Positions 17,925 through 27,771 of a DNA stretch of 64,000 nt are shown here, in pieces. The DNA lies in assembly GCA_002840565.1 (NCBI GenBank), contig PHBK01000005.1, positions 90,911 through 154,910 on the forward strand, written 5' to 3'. Within the stretch, counting starts at the first letter, position 1. Each line of letters opens with the position of its first letter. The notes under the pieces were generated by a model. It had not been told where the DNA came from, searched no databases, and saw only the letters and a program-made list of their open reading frames with translations. Source of the stretch: Deltaproteobacteria bacterium HGW-Deltaproteobacteria-12 (lineage in GTDB: Bacteria > Desulfobacterota > Syntrophia > Syntrophales > Smithellaceae). The translations under genes were made by a program, and so were the position numbers.

Positions 17925-19151
17925 ATGAAATATGTAGTCTTACTTGGTGATGGGATGGCGGATTATCCGACTGTTAAACTTGGTGGGAAAACACCGCTGC
18001 AATGCGCTTTCACACCTCATCTTGATGAGATTGCAGCTTGTGGCACGCTTGGTCTTGTTGATACAATTCCCGCCGGTTTTCCTCCAGGCAGCGATGTCGC
18101 CAATTTAAGCGTTCTAGGTTATGATCCCGTGCAACTCTACACTGGTCGGGGACCTCTGGAAGCCGCCAGCATGGGAGTAAATCTTGGTCCGAATGATGTT
18201 GCTTATCGCTGCAATCTTGTCACCATCGGCAACAAAAATACTGCTGATGCTTTCATGGACGATTTTACTGCCGGCCATATTTCGACTGCCGAGTCGAGCG
18301 AAATTATTCAGGACATCAATAAGCAGCTGGGATCTTCTCAATACCAGTTTTATCCGGGAGTCGGTTATCGGCATTTGTTTGTCTGGCGTAACTCACTGGC
18401 TGCTCCTAACACGACACCGCCTCATGATATCACCGGAAAAGCAATTGCACCGTATTTGCCCCAAGGCGATAATGCTGATGAAATTAATCTAGTCATGCAG
18501 AAAGCCTCCGAGATGTTGAATAATCATAGGACTAATATTGCACGATTGAATAATGGGAAAAAAGCCGCTAATTCCATCTGGCTTTGGGGACAAGGCAGAA
18601 AACCTAAGATTATACCCCTCGCTTCGAAATATGGACTGCAGGGTGGAATGATTTCAGCTGTTGATTTACTCAATGGTATTGGAGTGATAGCCGGATTAAA
18701 AATAATCCGCGTTCCGGGAGCAACCGGCTATATTGATACTAATTATGAAGGTAAGGCCAAAGCTGCCTTGGATGCTCTTAATTTCATGGATTTTATTTTC
18801 GTTCATCTGGAAGCTCCTGACGAAATGGGACATGAAGGAAATGCCGAAGGCAAAATTGAGGCTATCGAAAATTTTGATGAAAAGATCGTCGGGACAATTT
18901 TGAACAACATACGCTCCTTCGGCGATTTTAGAGTATTAGTGTTAAGCGATCACCCCACACCACTGGATTTAAAAACACACTCCGGCGATCCAAGCCCCTT
19001 TGCTGTCTTATCTTCGCGTAAAGAAGAAAATAAAGAGTCAGGTGATCCTTATAATGAAATTACGGCAAAAAAAAGCGGTATTTTAATTTCTCCCGGATAT
19101 CTGCTCATGGATAAATTTATTCAGGATTGGAGAGTATTCGTTGGTTCATAA
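17925..19151 (+). CDS. cofactor-independent phosphoglycerate mutase-like protein, proposed homoserine kinase
   Basis: A 408-residue protein of the alkaline phosphatase superfamily in the archaeal-type (ApgM) branch. LLGDGMADYP at the N-terminus and a LSDHPTP segment late in the protein provide metal ligands, and GSDVANLSVLGYDP is the conserved Ser-containing core. Members found beside hom and threonine synthase genes have been proposed as an alternative homoserine kinase. Here it lies 42 bases after hom with no ThrB-type kinase in view, which favours that role over glycolysis. Both functions remain possible. Confidence 0.8.
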   Translation: MKYVVLLGDGMADYPTVKLGGKTPLQCAFTPHLDEIAACGTLGLVDTIPAGFPPGSDVANLSVLGYDPVQLYTGRGPLEAASMGVNLGPNDVAYRCNLVTIGNKNTADAFMDDFTAGHISTAESSEIIQDINKQLGSSQYQFYPGVGYRHLFVWRNSLAAPNTTPPHDITGKAIAPYLPQGDNADEINLVMQKASEMLNNHRTNIARLNNGKKAANSIWLWGQGRKPKIIPLASKYGLQGGMISAVDLLNGIGVIAGLKIIRVPGATGYIDTNYEGKAKAALDALNFMDFIFVHLEAPDEMGHEGNAEGKIEAIENFDEKIVGTILNNIRSFGDFRVLVLSDHPTPLDLKTHSGDPSPFAVLSSRKEENKESGDPYNEITAKKSGILISPGYLLMDKFIQDWRVFVGS

Positions 19152-19256
19152 TCTAAATTTAACGCCGGTGAGAGTAATTTTTGCTGATACAGACGCGATG
19201 GGCATAGTTTATTAAAGGAAAAGTACATAGAATACCGCAGATACTTCTCGACCTGA
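19141..19256 (+). pseudogene. remnant of a YbgC-like acyl-CoA thioesterase
   Basis: From a TTG at 19141 the frame reads a segment with TPVRVIFADTDAMGIVY, the conserved hotdog-fold start of YbgC/4-hydroxybenzoyl-CoA thioesterases, then stops at TAA 19213-19215. In the +2 frame the sequence continues as KEKYIEYRRYFST (19215-19253), matching the next conserved block, then stops at 19254. So at least one base has been lost and the remaining ~90 residues are gone. The first 11 bases overlap the end of the mutase-like gene. Confidence 0.7.
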
Positions 19257-19286
19257 AAGCTAAATATAATATTAAAGGGGAATAAG

Positions 19287-19967
19287 ATGGCCGCAAAATT
19301 GTCAAAAAAAGAACTCGAAAGGCCGGATGTTTTTCAATCCGGCATGGAAAGACTTACTGATTATATGGCGGAAAACAAGACACGCGTTTATGTCGTTGGT
19401 GTAGCTATAGGCTTAGCAATAATAATTGCGATAGGTATTTACTTTTACTGGAATAATTATCAAACATCGGCAATAGGCTTATACGCCAAAGCGCATGATA
19501 GTATGATTAAAAATGGAGATAAACCGGAGGCGGCAAAGGAAAGCATTCCCTTGTTCAAAGAATTGATCGATAAGTACCCCCGCAGTTGGAGCGCAAAAAT
19601 AGCATGGTATAATCTGGGAAATATCTATTATAATCAAGGTGATATCGACAATGCTATCGGCGCCTACAAAAACTATATTTCAGTGACGGCAACGGATAAT
19701 TCCGGGATTAGGTTTCTGGCAATGACTTCTCTTGGTTACTGCTATGAAAACAAAAAGGATTTTGCAACGGCATTGAATTATTTTGAACAAGCGCAAAAAA
19801 CTAACAATAGCGGATTCGAAGCTATCGGTTATCGTAATATTGCACGAATATATGAACAAATGAATGACAAGAAAAAGGCTTTAGAAAATTATCAAAATGC
19901 ACTACAAAAAACGGCAGATCCTGCCATGACTATTTTGATCAAACGCAAGATTGCAACTCTTAACTAA
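19287..19967 (+). CDS. membrane-anchored tetratricopeptide repeat protein
   Basis: A 226-residue protein with a short cytosolic N-terminus, one membrane helix (about 36-54) and at least three TPR units after residue 90 (WYNLGNIYYNQGDIDNAIGAY, then SLGYCYENKKDFATALNYF, then NIARIYEQMNDKKKALENY, quoted separately). The layout resembles YfgM/CcmH-like scaffolds that hold periplasmic partners. AGGGGAAT precedes the ATG. It sits before iorAB with a 30-base gap, though a functional link is not obvious. Confidence 0.7.
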   Translation: MAAKLSKKELERPDVFQSGMERLTDYMAENKTRVYVVGVAIGLAIIIAIGIYFYWNNYQTSAIGLYAKAHDSMIKNGDKPEAAKESIPLFKELIDKYPRSWSAKIAWYNLGNIYYNQGDIDNAIGAYKNYISVTATDNSGIRFLAMTSLGYCYENKKDFATALNYFEQAQKTNNSGFEAIGYRNIARIYEQMNDKKKALENYQNALQKTADPAMTILIKRKIATLN

Positions 19968-19997
19968 GAAACAATAATTGATCCGGAGGTTTAAGAT

Positions 19998-21758
19998 TTG
20001 AAAATATTAATGTCAGGAAACGAGGCCATTGCCCGTGGTTTATATGAAGCCGGTGTCAGATTTGCCGCAGCATATCCCGGAACTCCGAGCACGGAAATTA
20101 TGGAAGAATTTTCCAAATATGAAGGTGTTTACGCAGAATGGTCACCCAACGAAAAAGTAGCTCTGGAGGTGGCCATAGGTGCGGCCTTAGCCGGTGAAAA
20201 AGCAACTGCCATCATGAAACATGTTGGAGTCAATGTTGCAGCAGATCCGCTATTTACGGTCAGTTACACCGGAACAAATAGAGCGCTTGTGATCATATCT
20301 GCCGATGACCCTTCCTTGCATAGTTCACAAAACGAACAAGACAATCGAAACTATGCGAAGTTTGCTAAAATCCCGATGCTGGAGCCGTCAGATCCACAGG
20401 AAGCAAAAGAATTCGTCAAACTGGCTTTTGAGATCAGCGAAAAATTCGACACACCTGTTTTTTTGCGCACGACAACAAGGGTTTCTCATTCCAAGGCCGT
20501 TGTTTCTTTGGAAGATCCAATACCCTATACAGACAAAACCGGCATTTCTTATAATCCGGCAAAATTTGTCATGGTTCCGATAAATGCTCGTGCTCGGCGT
20601 AATGAAGTTGAAAAACGCACCCAGGATTTAACGGCATTTGCGGAGAGTTTCAGTGAAAATAAAATGGAGATCAACAACCCCGATGTTGGAATTATAACGG
20701 CAGGAATGCCTTATAACTATGCTAAAGATGTTTTCCCTCATTATTCGTACCTGAAATTAGGCATGGTTTATCCACTGCCGAAAAAATTAATCGGTGATTT
20801 TGCAGCTCGTGTTAATAATATTTATGTTATTGAAGAGTTGGACCCATATCTGGAAGATCAAATCAAAGCAATGGGTATTAAAGTAATCGGTAAGGAAATC
20901 TTTCCCTATACAAATGAATTTGATCCCGGAATTATCCAGAATGCAATAAATAGAGGGGACAGACCGGTCAATGCTGCTGTGAAAAGTATACCGCCACGCC
21001 CCCCCAATCTCTGCCCGGGGTGTCCGCACCGCGGCTTGTTTTATACTTTAAATAAACTTAAAGTATTTGTAACAGGAGATATTGGCTGTTACACGCTATC
21101 TTATATGAAACCATTAGAAGGATTGCATTCCTGTATCTGTATGGGGGCGAGCATTGGCATGGCTCATGGTATGAGTAAAGCTCTAAAGGCAAAAGGGCAG
21201 GGTAAGATAGTTGGTGTGATAGGCGATTCGACATTTATCCACTCAGGAATTACTCCTCTCTTAAATATGGCTTACAACAAAAGCAATGCCGTCATTATAA
21301 TATGCGATAACAGTACAACAGCAATGACCGGTATGCAGGAGCACCCGGGAACAGGTTACACCATCCTGGGGGAAGAGGCAGTAAAACTTGATTTGGAAGT
21401 TCTGGTTTCGGCTCTGGGTATCAACAATATTAGAATCGTTGATCCTTATGATCTAAAAAACACCAGAGCGGTCATAAAAGAAGAACTGACCAAAGATGGT
21501 CCGTCAGTGGTAATTTCAAAAAGACCCTGTGTTTTATTCAAGCGCTCAAAAACAAAACCGCAAAAGGCATTACAGGTTGATCCGGAGAAATGTACCGGCT
21601 GTAAAGTATGCCTCGGCCTGGGATGTCCACCTATCTCCTGGAAAAAAATGGAGAGAAAAGAGGGCTCCAAAAGGGAAGGGATATCTGTAATAGACGAAAA
21701 CCTCTGCAACGGCTGTGGCCTGTGCCTGCAAGTATGTAAATTCAATGCAATCAAATAA
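19998..21758 (+). CDS. iorA: indolepyruvate:ferredoxin oxidoreductase, alpha subunit
   Basis: A 586-residue subunit. The N-terminal pyrimidine-binding domain shows AYPGTPSTEI, the middle region has an LCPGCPHRG cysteine motif and a TPP-binding GDIGCYTL and GDSTFIHSG stretch, and the C-terminus carries two ferredoxin-type clusters (CTGCKVCLGLGC and CNGCGLCLQVC). With IorB it oxidatively decarboxylates aryl pyruvates from aromatic amino acids, reducing ferredoxin; in syntrophs it may also run in aryl-CoA metabolism. The start is TTG with a GGAGG site. It is followed by iorB after 12 bases. Confidence 0.95.
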   Translation: MKILMSGNEAIARGLYEAGVRFAAAYPGTPSTEIMEEFSKYEGVYAEWSPNEKVALEVAIGAALAGEKATAIMKHVGVNVAADPLFTVSYTGTNRALVIISADDPSLHSSQNEQDNRNYAKFAKIPMLEPSDPQEAKEFVKLAFEISEKFDTPVFLRTTTRVSHSKAVVSLEDPIPYTDKTGISYNPAKFVMVPINARARRNEVEKRTQDLTAFAESFSENKMEINNPDVGIITAGMPYNYAKDVFPHYSYLKLGMVYPLPKKLIGDFAARVNNIYVIEELDPYLEDQIKAMGIKVIGKEIFPYTNEFDPGIIQNAINRGDRPVNAAVKSIPPRPPNLCPGCPHRGLFYTLNKLKVFVTGDIGCYTLSYMKPLEGLHSCICMGASIGMAHGMSKALKAKGQGKIVGVIGDSTFIHSGITPLLNMAYNKSNAVIIICDNSTTAMTGMQEHPGTGYTILGEEAVKLDLEVLVSALGINNIRIVDPYDLKNTRAVIKEELTKDGPSVVISKRPCVLFKRSKTKPQKALQVDPEKCTGCKVCLGLGCPPISWKKMERKEGSKREGISVIDENLCNGCGLCLQVCKFNAIK

Positions 21759-21770
21759 TGAGGCAAATTA

Positions 21771-22352
21771 ATGATGAATAGCGATGTGAGAAGTATTTTG
21801 CTGGCAGGTGTTGGTGGACAGGGCATCCTGCGAGCCAGTGATATCATGTGTATGGCTCTCATGGAAGCCGGACTTGATGTTAAAAAGAGTGAAGTACACG
21901 GAATGGCGCAACGCGGTGGCTGCGTTACCAGTCACGTTCGTTATGGCGAGAAAGTCTATTCTCCTCTGGCGAAATTGGGAAGTATTGACCTGTTGGTCGC
22001 TTTTGAAAAAATGGAGTCACTCCGCTATCTAAATTATTTAACTAAAGAAGCAACAATAATAGTTAATACCGAAGAAATCTATCCGCCGGCCGTTAATTCC
22101 GGCGATGTACCCTATCCGGAAGATTCTGTTGCTTTTCTAAAAAGCCATTATAAACAAGTAAAAGAAATCGATGCAACAGCTCTGGCGATAGAAGCAGGCA
22201 ACATAAAGGCTGCCAATGTTGTACTTTTGGGCGCAATTTCTAATTTAATGGATATACCATTAAATATTTGGCAAGAGGTTATCAAGAAGGCCTTCTCGGA
22301 TAAATTAGTACAAATGAATCTGACAGCTTTCCTTAAAGGAAGAGCCAATTAA
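21771..22352 (+). CDS. iorB: indolepyruvate:ferredoxin oxidoreductase, beta subunit
   Basis: A 193-residue gamma/beta-type subunit of the 2-oxoacid:ferredoxin oxidoreductase family. LLAGVGGQGILRASDIM near the start is the signature, followed by EVHGMAQRGGCVTSHVRYG, which is typical of IorB. It pairs with the upstream IorA to complete the enzyme. Length matches the family (about 190-200). Confidence 0.95.
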   Translation: MMNSDVRSILLAGVGGQGILRASDIMCMALMEAGLDVKKSEVHGMAQRGGCVTSHVRYGEKVYSPLAKLGSIDLLVAFEKMESLRYLNYLTKEATIIVNTEEIYPPAVNSGDVPYPEDSVAFLKSHYKQVKEIDATALAIEAGNIKAANVVLLGAISNLMDIPLNIWQEVIKKAFSDKLVQMNLTAFLKGRAN

Positions 22353-22375
22353 TATTTTTTTAGGTGGGTCGTAAT

Positions 22376-23332
22376 ATGGCTGAAGACTACTATCAAACAC
22401 TGGGCATAGCGAAGACGGCATCAGCTGATGAGATTAAGAAAGCTTACCGAAAATTGGCCGTGAAATGGCATCCTGATAAAAATCCCAATAACAAAGCTGC
22501 CGCTGAAGAAAAATTTAAAAAAATCAGTGAAGCATATGCCGTGCTTAGCGATGCGAAAAAGCGTCAGCAATATGACACTTATGGTTCGGCAGACCAGTTC
22601 CGTCAGCAATATTCTCAAGAAGATATTTTTCGCGGCGCAAACCTGGACGAGATTTTGAGAAGTTTTGGTTTCGGAGGACCCAGAAGCGGCAGATCAACCA
22701 CCTTTCGTACAAGTAGAAGAGGCGGTAGTTTCCAGGATCATGAAGATCCTTTCGCCGGCCTCTTTGGAGGCATGGGTGGTGGAGGACAGCAATACTCTCA
22801 GATGCAAGAAAAAGGACAGGACGTTGAATACAATCTTTCGATATCATTAGAAGAATCTGTTTATGGAGCCGATAAAAAACTCTCCCTGCAAATCGAAAAC
22901 CGAACTGAAGAAATCAGTGTTAAAATACCTGCCGGTATAAGCACCGGTAAAAAATTGAGATTGCCCGGAAAAGGCCTGGGAGGATACAACGGAGGACCTA
23001 ACGGAGATTTATATTTAAATATTAATGTTTTACCTCATCCTTTTTTTTCCCGGGATGGTAACGATTTGTATATAGAGAAAAATATAAAATTTACCCAGGC
23101 AGCACTCGGCACTATCATTGAAGTTCCGACTCTCGACGGCACTATTAAAAGACTGAAAATATCACCCGGTACTCAAAACAACACGAAAATAAGAATGAAA
23201 GGCTACGGTGTCCCCGGACTTAAAGGAAATATTAAAGGCGATCAATACGTCAAGATCACAGTGGAAATTCCGAAAAAATTGTCCGAACGTCAGCAAAAAA
23301 TCATTAAACAGTTAGCTGATGATGGCATTTAA
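22376..23332 (+). CDS. DnaJ-class co-chaperone, CbpA type
   Basis: A ~318-residue J protein. The J domain spans residues ~3-68 with the HPD tripeptide in [10 protein letters not shown] Gly/Phe-rich linker follows (~85-145), then two beta-barrel C-terminal domains typical of DnaJ. The four CxxCxGxG zinc-finger repeats are absent, so this is the CbpA (class B) type that stimulates DnaK rather than the canonical DnaJ. AGGTGG lies 9 bases before the ATG at 22376; an in-frame GTG at 22364 is less likely. No dnaK or cbpM gene is near. Confidence 0.9.
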   Translation: MAEDYYQTLGIAKTASADEIKKAYRKLAVKWHPDKNPNNKAAAEEKFKKISEAYAVLSDAKKRQQYDTYGSADQFRQQYSQEDIFRGANLDEILRSFGFGGPRSGRSTTFRTSRRGGSFQDHEDPFAGLFGGMGGGGQQYSQMQEKGQDVEYNLSISLEESVYGADKKLSLQIENRTEEISVKIPAGISTGKKLRLPGKGLGGYNGGPNGDLYLNINVLPHPFFSRDGNDLYIEKNIKFTQAALGTIIEVPTLDGTIKRLKISPGTQNNTKIRMKGYGVPGLKGNIKGDQYVKITVEIPKKLSERQQKIIKQLADDGI

Positions 23333-23552
23333 AGCACGCGAAGACTGTTTGGCCACAGGAATTGGGAAAGATTATTTCGAATTTGAAACTGGTTACATTG
23401 CGAACCATATCATAAAATAACTAATCTTTTTTTACCTTTAATTCATTTCAAGAACTCTGTACTTGACTGCTAATATTTTTATTGTGTCTAATAAGATATG
23501 TTATGTCTACTTAGTGTTAATAATCTATATTTTTTATTGTTCATTCAATTTT

Positions 23553-24272
23553 TTATACTAATTCAATCTGCCCAGTTGCGCCCATTTCGCTGCCGCATAT
23601 AATTATTATCCCTCTTACTCCCGAAATTTTCATTCCATAATCCAGGGCTTTTTTTATGTCTTTTCTGCTCTTTATTTTGTTGCCGATTGCCGAAGCAGCA
23701 GCATCGGCAAGTGTTGCAGACATAGAAGTTACACAGACAGCATCAGCGCTGCCGAAACTCAAAGACGGTCCGACAGTGGCTGATGAAGTACATATTCCTA
23801 ATGGAGAATCTTCAGGTTTTACAATTATTTTAACTTTATAACTTAAAGTTGATTCTCCGGCATAAACGGCAACTGTCAACCTGTTCTTAGTTTGCAGAAA
23901 GATATCACCGCCGTTTTCAATAACGAGATTTTCTGTCAGTTTAAGTAGATCATATCCTACAAACTCGGCAACGGCGCCGGCGACTGACGCCATCGGCCCT
24001 ACTCCGCAGGTTTTCGCTTTTTTAAGCATGTTCCGGATAATCGGCGGCGCCAAATTATCTAAAGGAAGAGGTAGCAGAGATGTACGAAATTCCGGATGAT
24101 TTTTAATATATTGTTCTAGAAAGTATCTTTGCTTGATCAATGATTCTTCAGCTCTGGAAGCCAGGTTTGTATCTGAACCGATAAAAAGATCGCTTTCGGA
24201 GATTTTAACTCTGTATGAAACTAAATTATCTTTATTTATTAGAGCTCTATATGTTCTTTCTTCATGGTTCAT
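23553..24272 (-). CDS. UPF0280 family protein
   Basis: A 239-residue protein matching the UPF0280 family, seen in methanogens and anaerobic bacteria. Conserved stretches include GVGPMASVAGAVAEFVG, VIENGGDIFL and a C-terminal Ala-rich DAAASAIGN segment. Fold relations to ApbE flavin transferases have been noted for this group, but the reaction is unknown. It follows dnaE after 9 bases on the same strand and is probably cotranscribed with it. No transmembrane segment or signal is seen. Confidence 0.8.
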   Translation of the reverse strand: MNHEERTYRALINKDNLVSYRVKISESDLFIGSDTNLASRAEESLIKQRYFLEQYIKNHPEFRTSLLPLPLDNLAPPIIRNMLKKAKTCGVGPMASVAGAVAEFVGYDLLKLTENLVIENGGDIFLQTKNRLTVAVYAGESTLSYKVKIIVKPEDSPLGICTSSATVGPSLSFGSADAVCVTSMSATLADAAASAIGNKIKSRKDIKKALDYGMKISGVRGIIIICGSEMGATGQIELV

Positions 24273-24281
24273 ATTAATATA

Positions 24282-27200
24282 TTAACTATAAGTTGTGGCA
24301 CCCTCACCCAATATACTATCGGCATCCCTTTTTAACTTATCATTAATATCCAGACGCATTTGATCTCCTAAATAGACAATTGTTTCACTATTTCCATTAA
24401 CAATGTGTATATAACTTTCGCATTTACCTTGATATTTTTTGATGGCGTCTCCCAAGCAAACAATAGTTTCGGGTAAAATCGTATCTGCGTTGACTAAAAA
24501 TCGAATTTGTTTATAAGGATTCTCCAGGGCTTTTGCCAGAGAGATTACTTCTTGAGCAATGATCTTAAGGGATTCGTCTCCGACATCAATCATCCCCTGA
24601 ATGATAATTGGCTCATCCGCATGGAGCAGATCATAATATTTCTTATATGTATCCGACCAAAAGATTATATTCGCCGAACCCTGCAAATCTTCCAGAACAA
24701 TATTGCACATTACGTCTTTGCGCCTGGTAGGCCTTTCCACAAGGGAACTGATTACACCGGCAATTGTAATTACATCCTTATCTCTTTTTAAACTTAAGGT
24801 ATTGGAATTAGAATTCGCGACCAGTTTTAATTTATCTGCATACCCGTGCAAGGGATGGCCGGTAATATAAAAACCCAAGGTTTCTTTCTCTATTGACAAT
24901 AGTTCTTTACGATCCCATTCGGGAACGCGCGGAATTTGGTATGAACCATTTCCCTTATCATTTGATGATCCTGAATTCTCCAATTCGTCAAAGAAACTAG
25001 CCTGATTACTTAATAAATCCTTTTGTTTACGTTGCGCCTCTTCCATGGCTTGATCCAAACATTCCATGAGCTGACGGCGATAATAACCCAGTGAATCAAA
25101 CGACCCGCATTTAGTCAGGCTCTCGATGACCCTTCTGTTGACTTTGCGCAGATCAACCCGGCTCAAAAAATCCATAAAAGAGTTGAAATTTGCAGTTTCG
25201 CGCATAGCAATAATCGATTCAATTGCCGCCTCTCCAACATTTTTAACTGCAGCCAGCCCAAACCGAATATTTTCTCCCGAAATACTGAAGTCTTTTTGAG
25301 ATTCATTGATATCCGGTGGCAGAACATTGATCCCCATTTCCTTGCAGTTATTCATGTGCCTGATGATCTTGTCACGATTATCTTTTTCGGAAGTGAGCAA
25401 TGCGGCCATAAAAGCAACCGGATAATGCGCTTTAAGATAAGCGGTCTGATAAGTTATTATTGCATAAGCGGCGCTATGAGACTTATTGAAACCATATTCG
25501 GCAAAAGTTTCCATCTGCTCCCAAATTATTTTTGCCTTGTTATCGTTTATTTTTTGCTTCTTTGCCCCTTCGAGAAACTTTGGTTTCTCCTTTTCCATTG
25601 CCGAAACTTGCTTTTTACCCATGACTTTGCGTAGAGTGTCGGCCTGGGCCATTGTGTATCCGCCAATAGCATTGGCAATCTGCATGACCTGTTCCTGATA
25701 CAGGATAATGCCGTAGGTTTCTTTCAGAATCGCTTCCAGTTGCGGTAGTTCATATGTAATTTGCGTTTTGCCCTGTTTACGCGCAATGAATTCAGGAATC
25801 ATCTTCATGGGGCCGGGGCGATATGCAGCTATCAAAGCTATTATATCTTCAATACGATCGGGTTTAAAATTAACAAGAAGATCTTTCATGCCGGAACTTT
25901 CCAACTGGAAAACACCGTCAGTGTCACCTTTCATCAAAAGCTTATATGTTTCTTCATCATCGAGAGGTAGATTGTTGATATCAATATTAATATTGTGAGA
26001 TTCCTTGATAAAGTCAACGGCATTGTTAATCACTGTCAGAGTCTTGAGTCCCAGGAAGTCAAATTTCGTTAATCCGACTGCCTCAATATCTTTCATGGAA
26101 TATTGAGATACTATATCGTCTTTCGGAGCGAATAGAGGGACTCTTTCGACCAACGGGGCATCCGAAATAACGACACCGGCAGCGTGAACCGAAGAATGGC
26201 GGTTAAGACCTTCCAAAACAAGTGAAAGTGACAGCAGTTTATCTATTTGTGGATTCTTCTTGCGTTCGTCGGCAAAGCGGGGCTCCATTTTAAAAGCTTC
26301 TGCGAGTGTAATATTCAAAACATTGGGAACAAGTTTGGCGATGCGGTCAGCGTCGCTATAAGGAATATTGAGCGCTCTTCCGACATCGCGGATAACCCCC
26401 TTGGCCATCATCTTACCAAAAGTACAGATCTGAGTAACTTTATCCTTGCCGTATTTATCCGTCACATATTTAATGATTTCACCGCGGCGTTCCTGACAGA
26501 AGTCAATATCAATATCCGGCATGCTGATACGATCCGGATTCAGAAATCTTTCAAAAAACAGACCGTAGCGCAGCGGATCAATATCAGTGATGCGAATGGC
26601 ATAAGCGACAAGAGATCCTGCTGCCGATCCTCGGCCAGGCCCTACCGGAACATTATTATGTTTAGCGTGCTTGATAAAATCGGAAACGATCAGAAAATAT
26701 CCGGCAAATCCCATTTTTTTAATGATTTCCAATTCCGTATTCAGGCGTTTGAGATATCTTGTCCGAACAACAGCTTCGTCTTCTTTCTGGTATTTCATGA
26801 TTGACGGGATGAGTTTTTCCAGACCTTCTGTTGCCTTGCGCTCCAGATATTCTTCCAGAGTTTCCCCGGGGTTTTTGATTTCGAATTTCGGCAAATAAAA
26901 CTTGCCGAATTCAAAAGTGAGATTGCATCTTTCGGCAATACTGACAGTGTTGGATATAGCTTCCGGTGTAGCGGCAAAAAGCGTCTGCATCTCCTCCGGG
27001 GATCGCACATAAAACTGATCCGAAGACATAGACATCCGATCGTTGTCTTCGATGGTTTTACCTGTTTGGATGCATAAAAGGATATTGTGTGCTTCCGCGT
27101 GTTCGATATTCAGATAATGACAGTCGTTGGTGGCGACAAGAGGAATGGAGAGCTCTTTGCTTAATTCAATCAGACCCTTGTTGGCGGTTTTCTGCTCGGG

Positions 27201-27749
27201 AATACCGTTTTCCATCATTTCCAGATAGAAATTTTCCTCACCGAAAATTTCTTGATATTCACGGGCCGCCTTCCTGGCTTCGTCCATATTTCCCCGGACG
27301 ATATGCGAGGCGATTTCGCCATGGAGACAGGCACTGGAAACGATGAGACCTTCGGAACATTCTTTAAGGAGTTCTTTATCAACCCGGGGGCGGTAATAGA
27401 ACCCTTCGAGGTGAGCAGCTGAGATCAGCTTCATTAAATTTCTATAACCTTGCATGTTTTTAACAAGAACAATCAGGTGACGTGTTGCTTCACCGATAGA
27501 GGATGTTGTCTTGTCAAACCTGCTGCGCGGCGCCACGTATAGCTCGCACCCAATGATGGGCTTAATGCCGTTGGCATAGGCCTGCTTATAAAAATCTATT
27601 GCTCCGAACATATTGCCGTGATCGGTGATGGCAATTGCCGGCATGGCAAATTCTTTAGCCTTTTTAAACAGCTCATTCAGACGGATCATTCCGTCGAGCA
27701 GACTATATTGCGTATGGACATGCAGATGAACAAATTCAGAATGTTTCAT
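24282..27749 (-). CDS. dnaE: DNA polymerase III alpha subunit
   Basis: A 1155-residue DnaE1-type replicative polymerase. The N-terminal PHP domain begins HLHVHTQYSLLDGM, the catalytic palm has GPGRGSAAGSLVAYA and the Asp triad motif MPDIDIDFCQERR, and the C-terminal part contains tandem helix-hairpin-helix, an OB-fold (ITIAGVISSLVERPTRR) and the tail. It synthesises both DNA strands in the holoenzyme. It lies 22 bases after guaB. Length and motifs are complete. Confidence 0.97.
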   Translation of the reverse strand: MKHSEFVHLHVHTQYSLLDGMIRLNELFKKAKEFAMPAIAITDHGNMFGAIDFYKQAYANGIKPIIGCELYVAPRSRFDKTTSSIGEATRHLIVLVKNMQGYRNLMKLISAAHLEGFYYRPRVDKELLKECSEGLIVSSACLHGEIASHIVRGNMDEARKAAREYQEIFGEENFYLEMMENGIPEQKTANKGLIELSKELSIPLVATNDCHYLNIEHAEAHNILLCIQTGKTIEDNDRMSMSSDQFYVRSPEEMQTLFAATPEAISNTVSIAERCNLTFEFGKFYLPKFEIKNPGETLEEYLERKATEGLEKLIPSIMKYQKEDEAVVRTRYLKRLNTELEIIKKMGFAGYFLIVSDFIKHAKHNNVPVGPGRGSAAGSLVAYAIRITDIDPLRYGLFFERFLNPDRISMPDIDIDFCQERRGEIIKYVTDKYGKDKVTQICTFGKMMAKGVIRDVGRALNIPYSDADRIAKLVPNVLNITLAEAFKMEPRFADERKKNPQIDKLLSLSLVLEGLNRHSSVHAAGVVISDAPLVERVPLFAPKDDIVSQYSMKDIEAVGLTKFDFLGLKTLTVINNAVDFIKESHNINIDINNLPLDDEETYKLLMKGDTDGVFQLESSGMKDLLVNFKPDRIEDIIALIAAYRPGPMKMIPEFIARKQGKTQITYELPQLEAILKETYGIILYQEQVMQIANAIGGYTMAQADTLRKVMGKKQVSAMEKEKPKFLEGAKKQKINDNKAKIIWEQMETFAEYGFNKSHSAAYAIITYQTAYLKAHYPVAFMAALLTSEKDNRDKIIRHMNNCKEMGINVLPPDINESQKDFSISGENIRFGLAAVKNVGEAAIESIIAMRETANFNSFMDFLSRVDLRKVNRRVIESLTKCGSFDSLGYYRRQLMECLDQAMEEAQRKQKDLLSNQASFFDELENSGSSNDKGNGSYQIPRVPEWDRKELLSIEKETLGFYITGHPLHGYADKLKLVANSNSNTLSLKRDKDVITIAGVISSLVERPTRRKDVMCNIVLEDLQGSANIIFWSDTYKKYYDLLHADEPIIIQGMIDVGDESLKIIAQEVISLAKALENPYKQIRFLVNADTILPETIVCLGDAIKKYQGKCESYIHIVNGNSETIVYLGDQMRLDINDKLKRDADSILGEGATTYS

Positions 27750-27771
27750 AGTTGGTTATATCTACTGCAGG

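Noticed and set aside
23323..23421. 32-residue frame after the CbpA-type gene
   Set aside because: It overlaps the end of the co-chaperone gene, has no ribosome site of its own and shows no similarity to CbpM.
23333..23552. 220-base gap between convergent genes
   Set aside because: AT-rich with scattered promoter-like words; nothing that points to a gene or a clear terminator was found.
26247..26804. 185-residue open frame antisense to dnaE
   Set aside because: It is a shadow of the dnaE coding frame with no recognisable domain or promoter.
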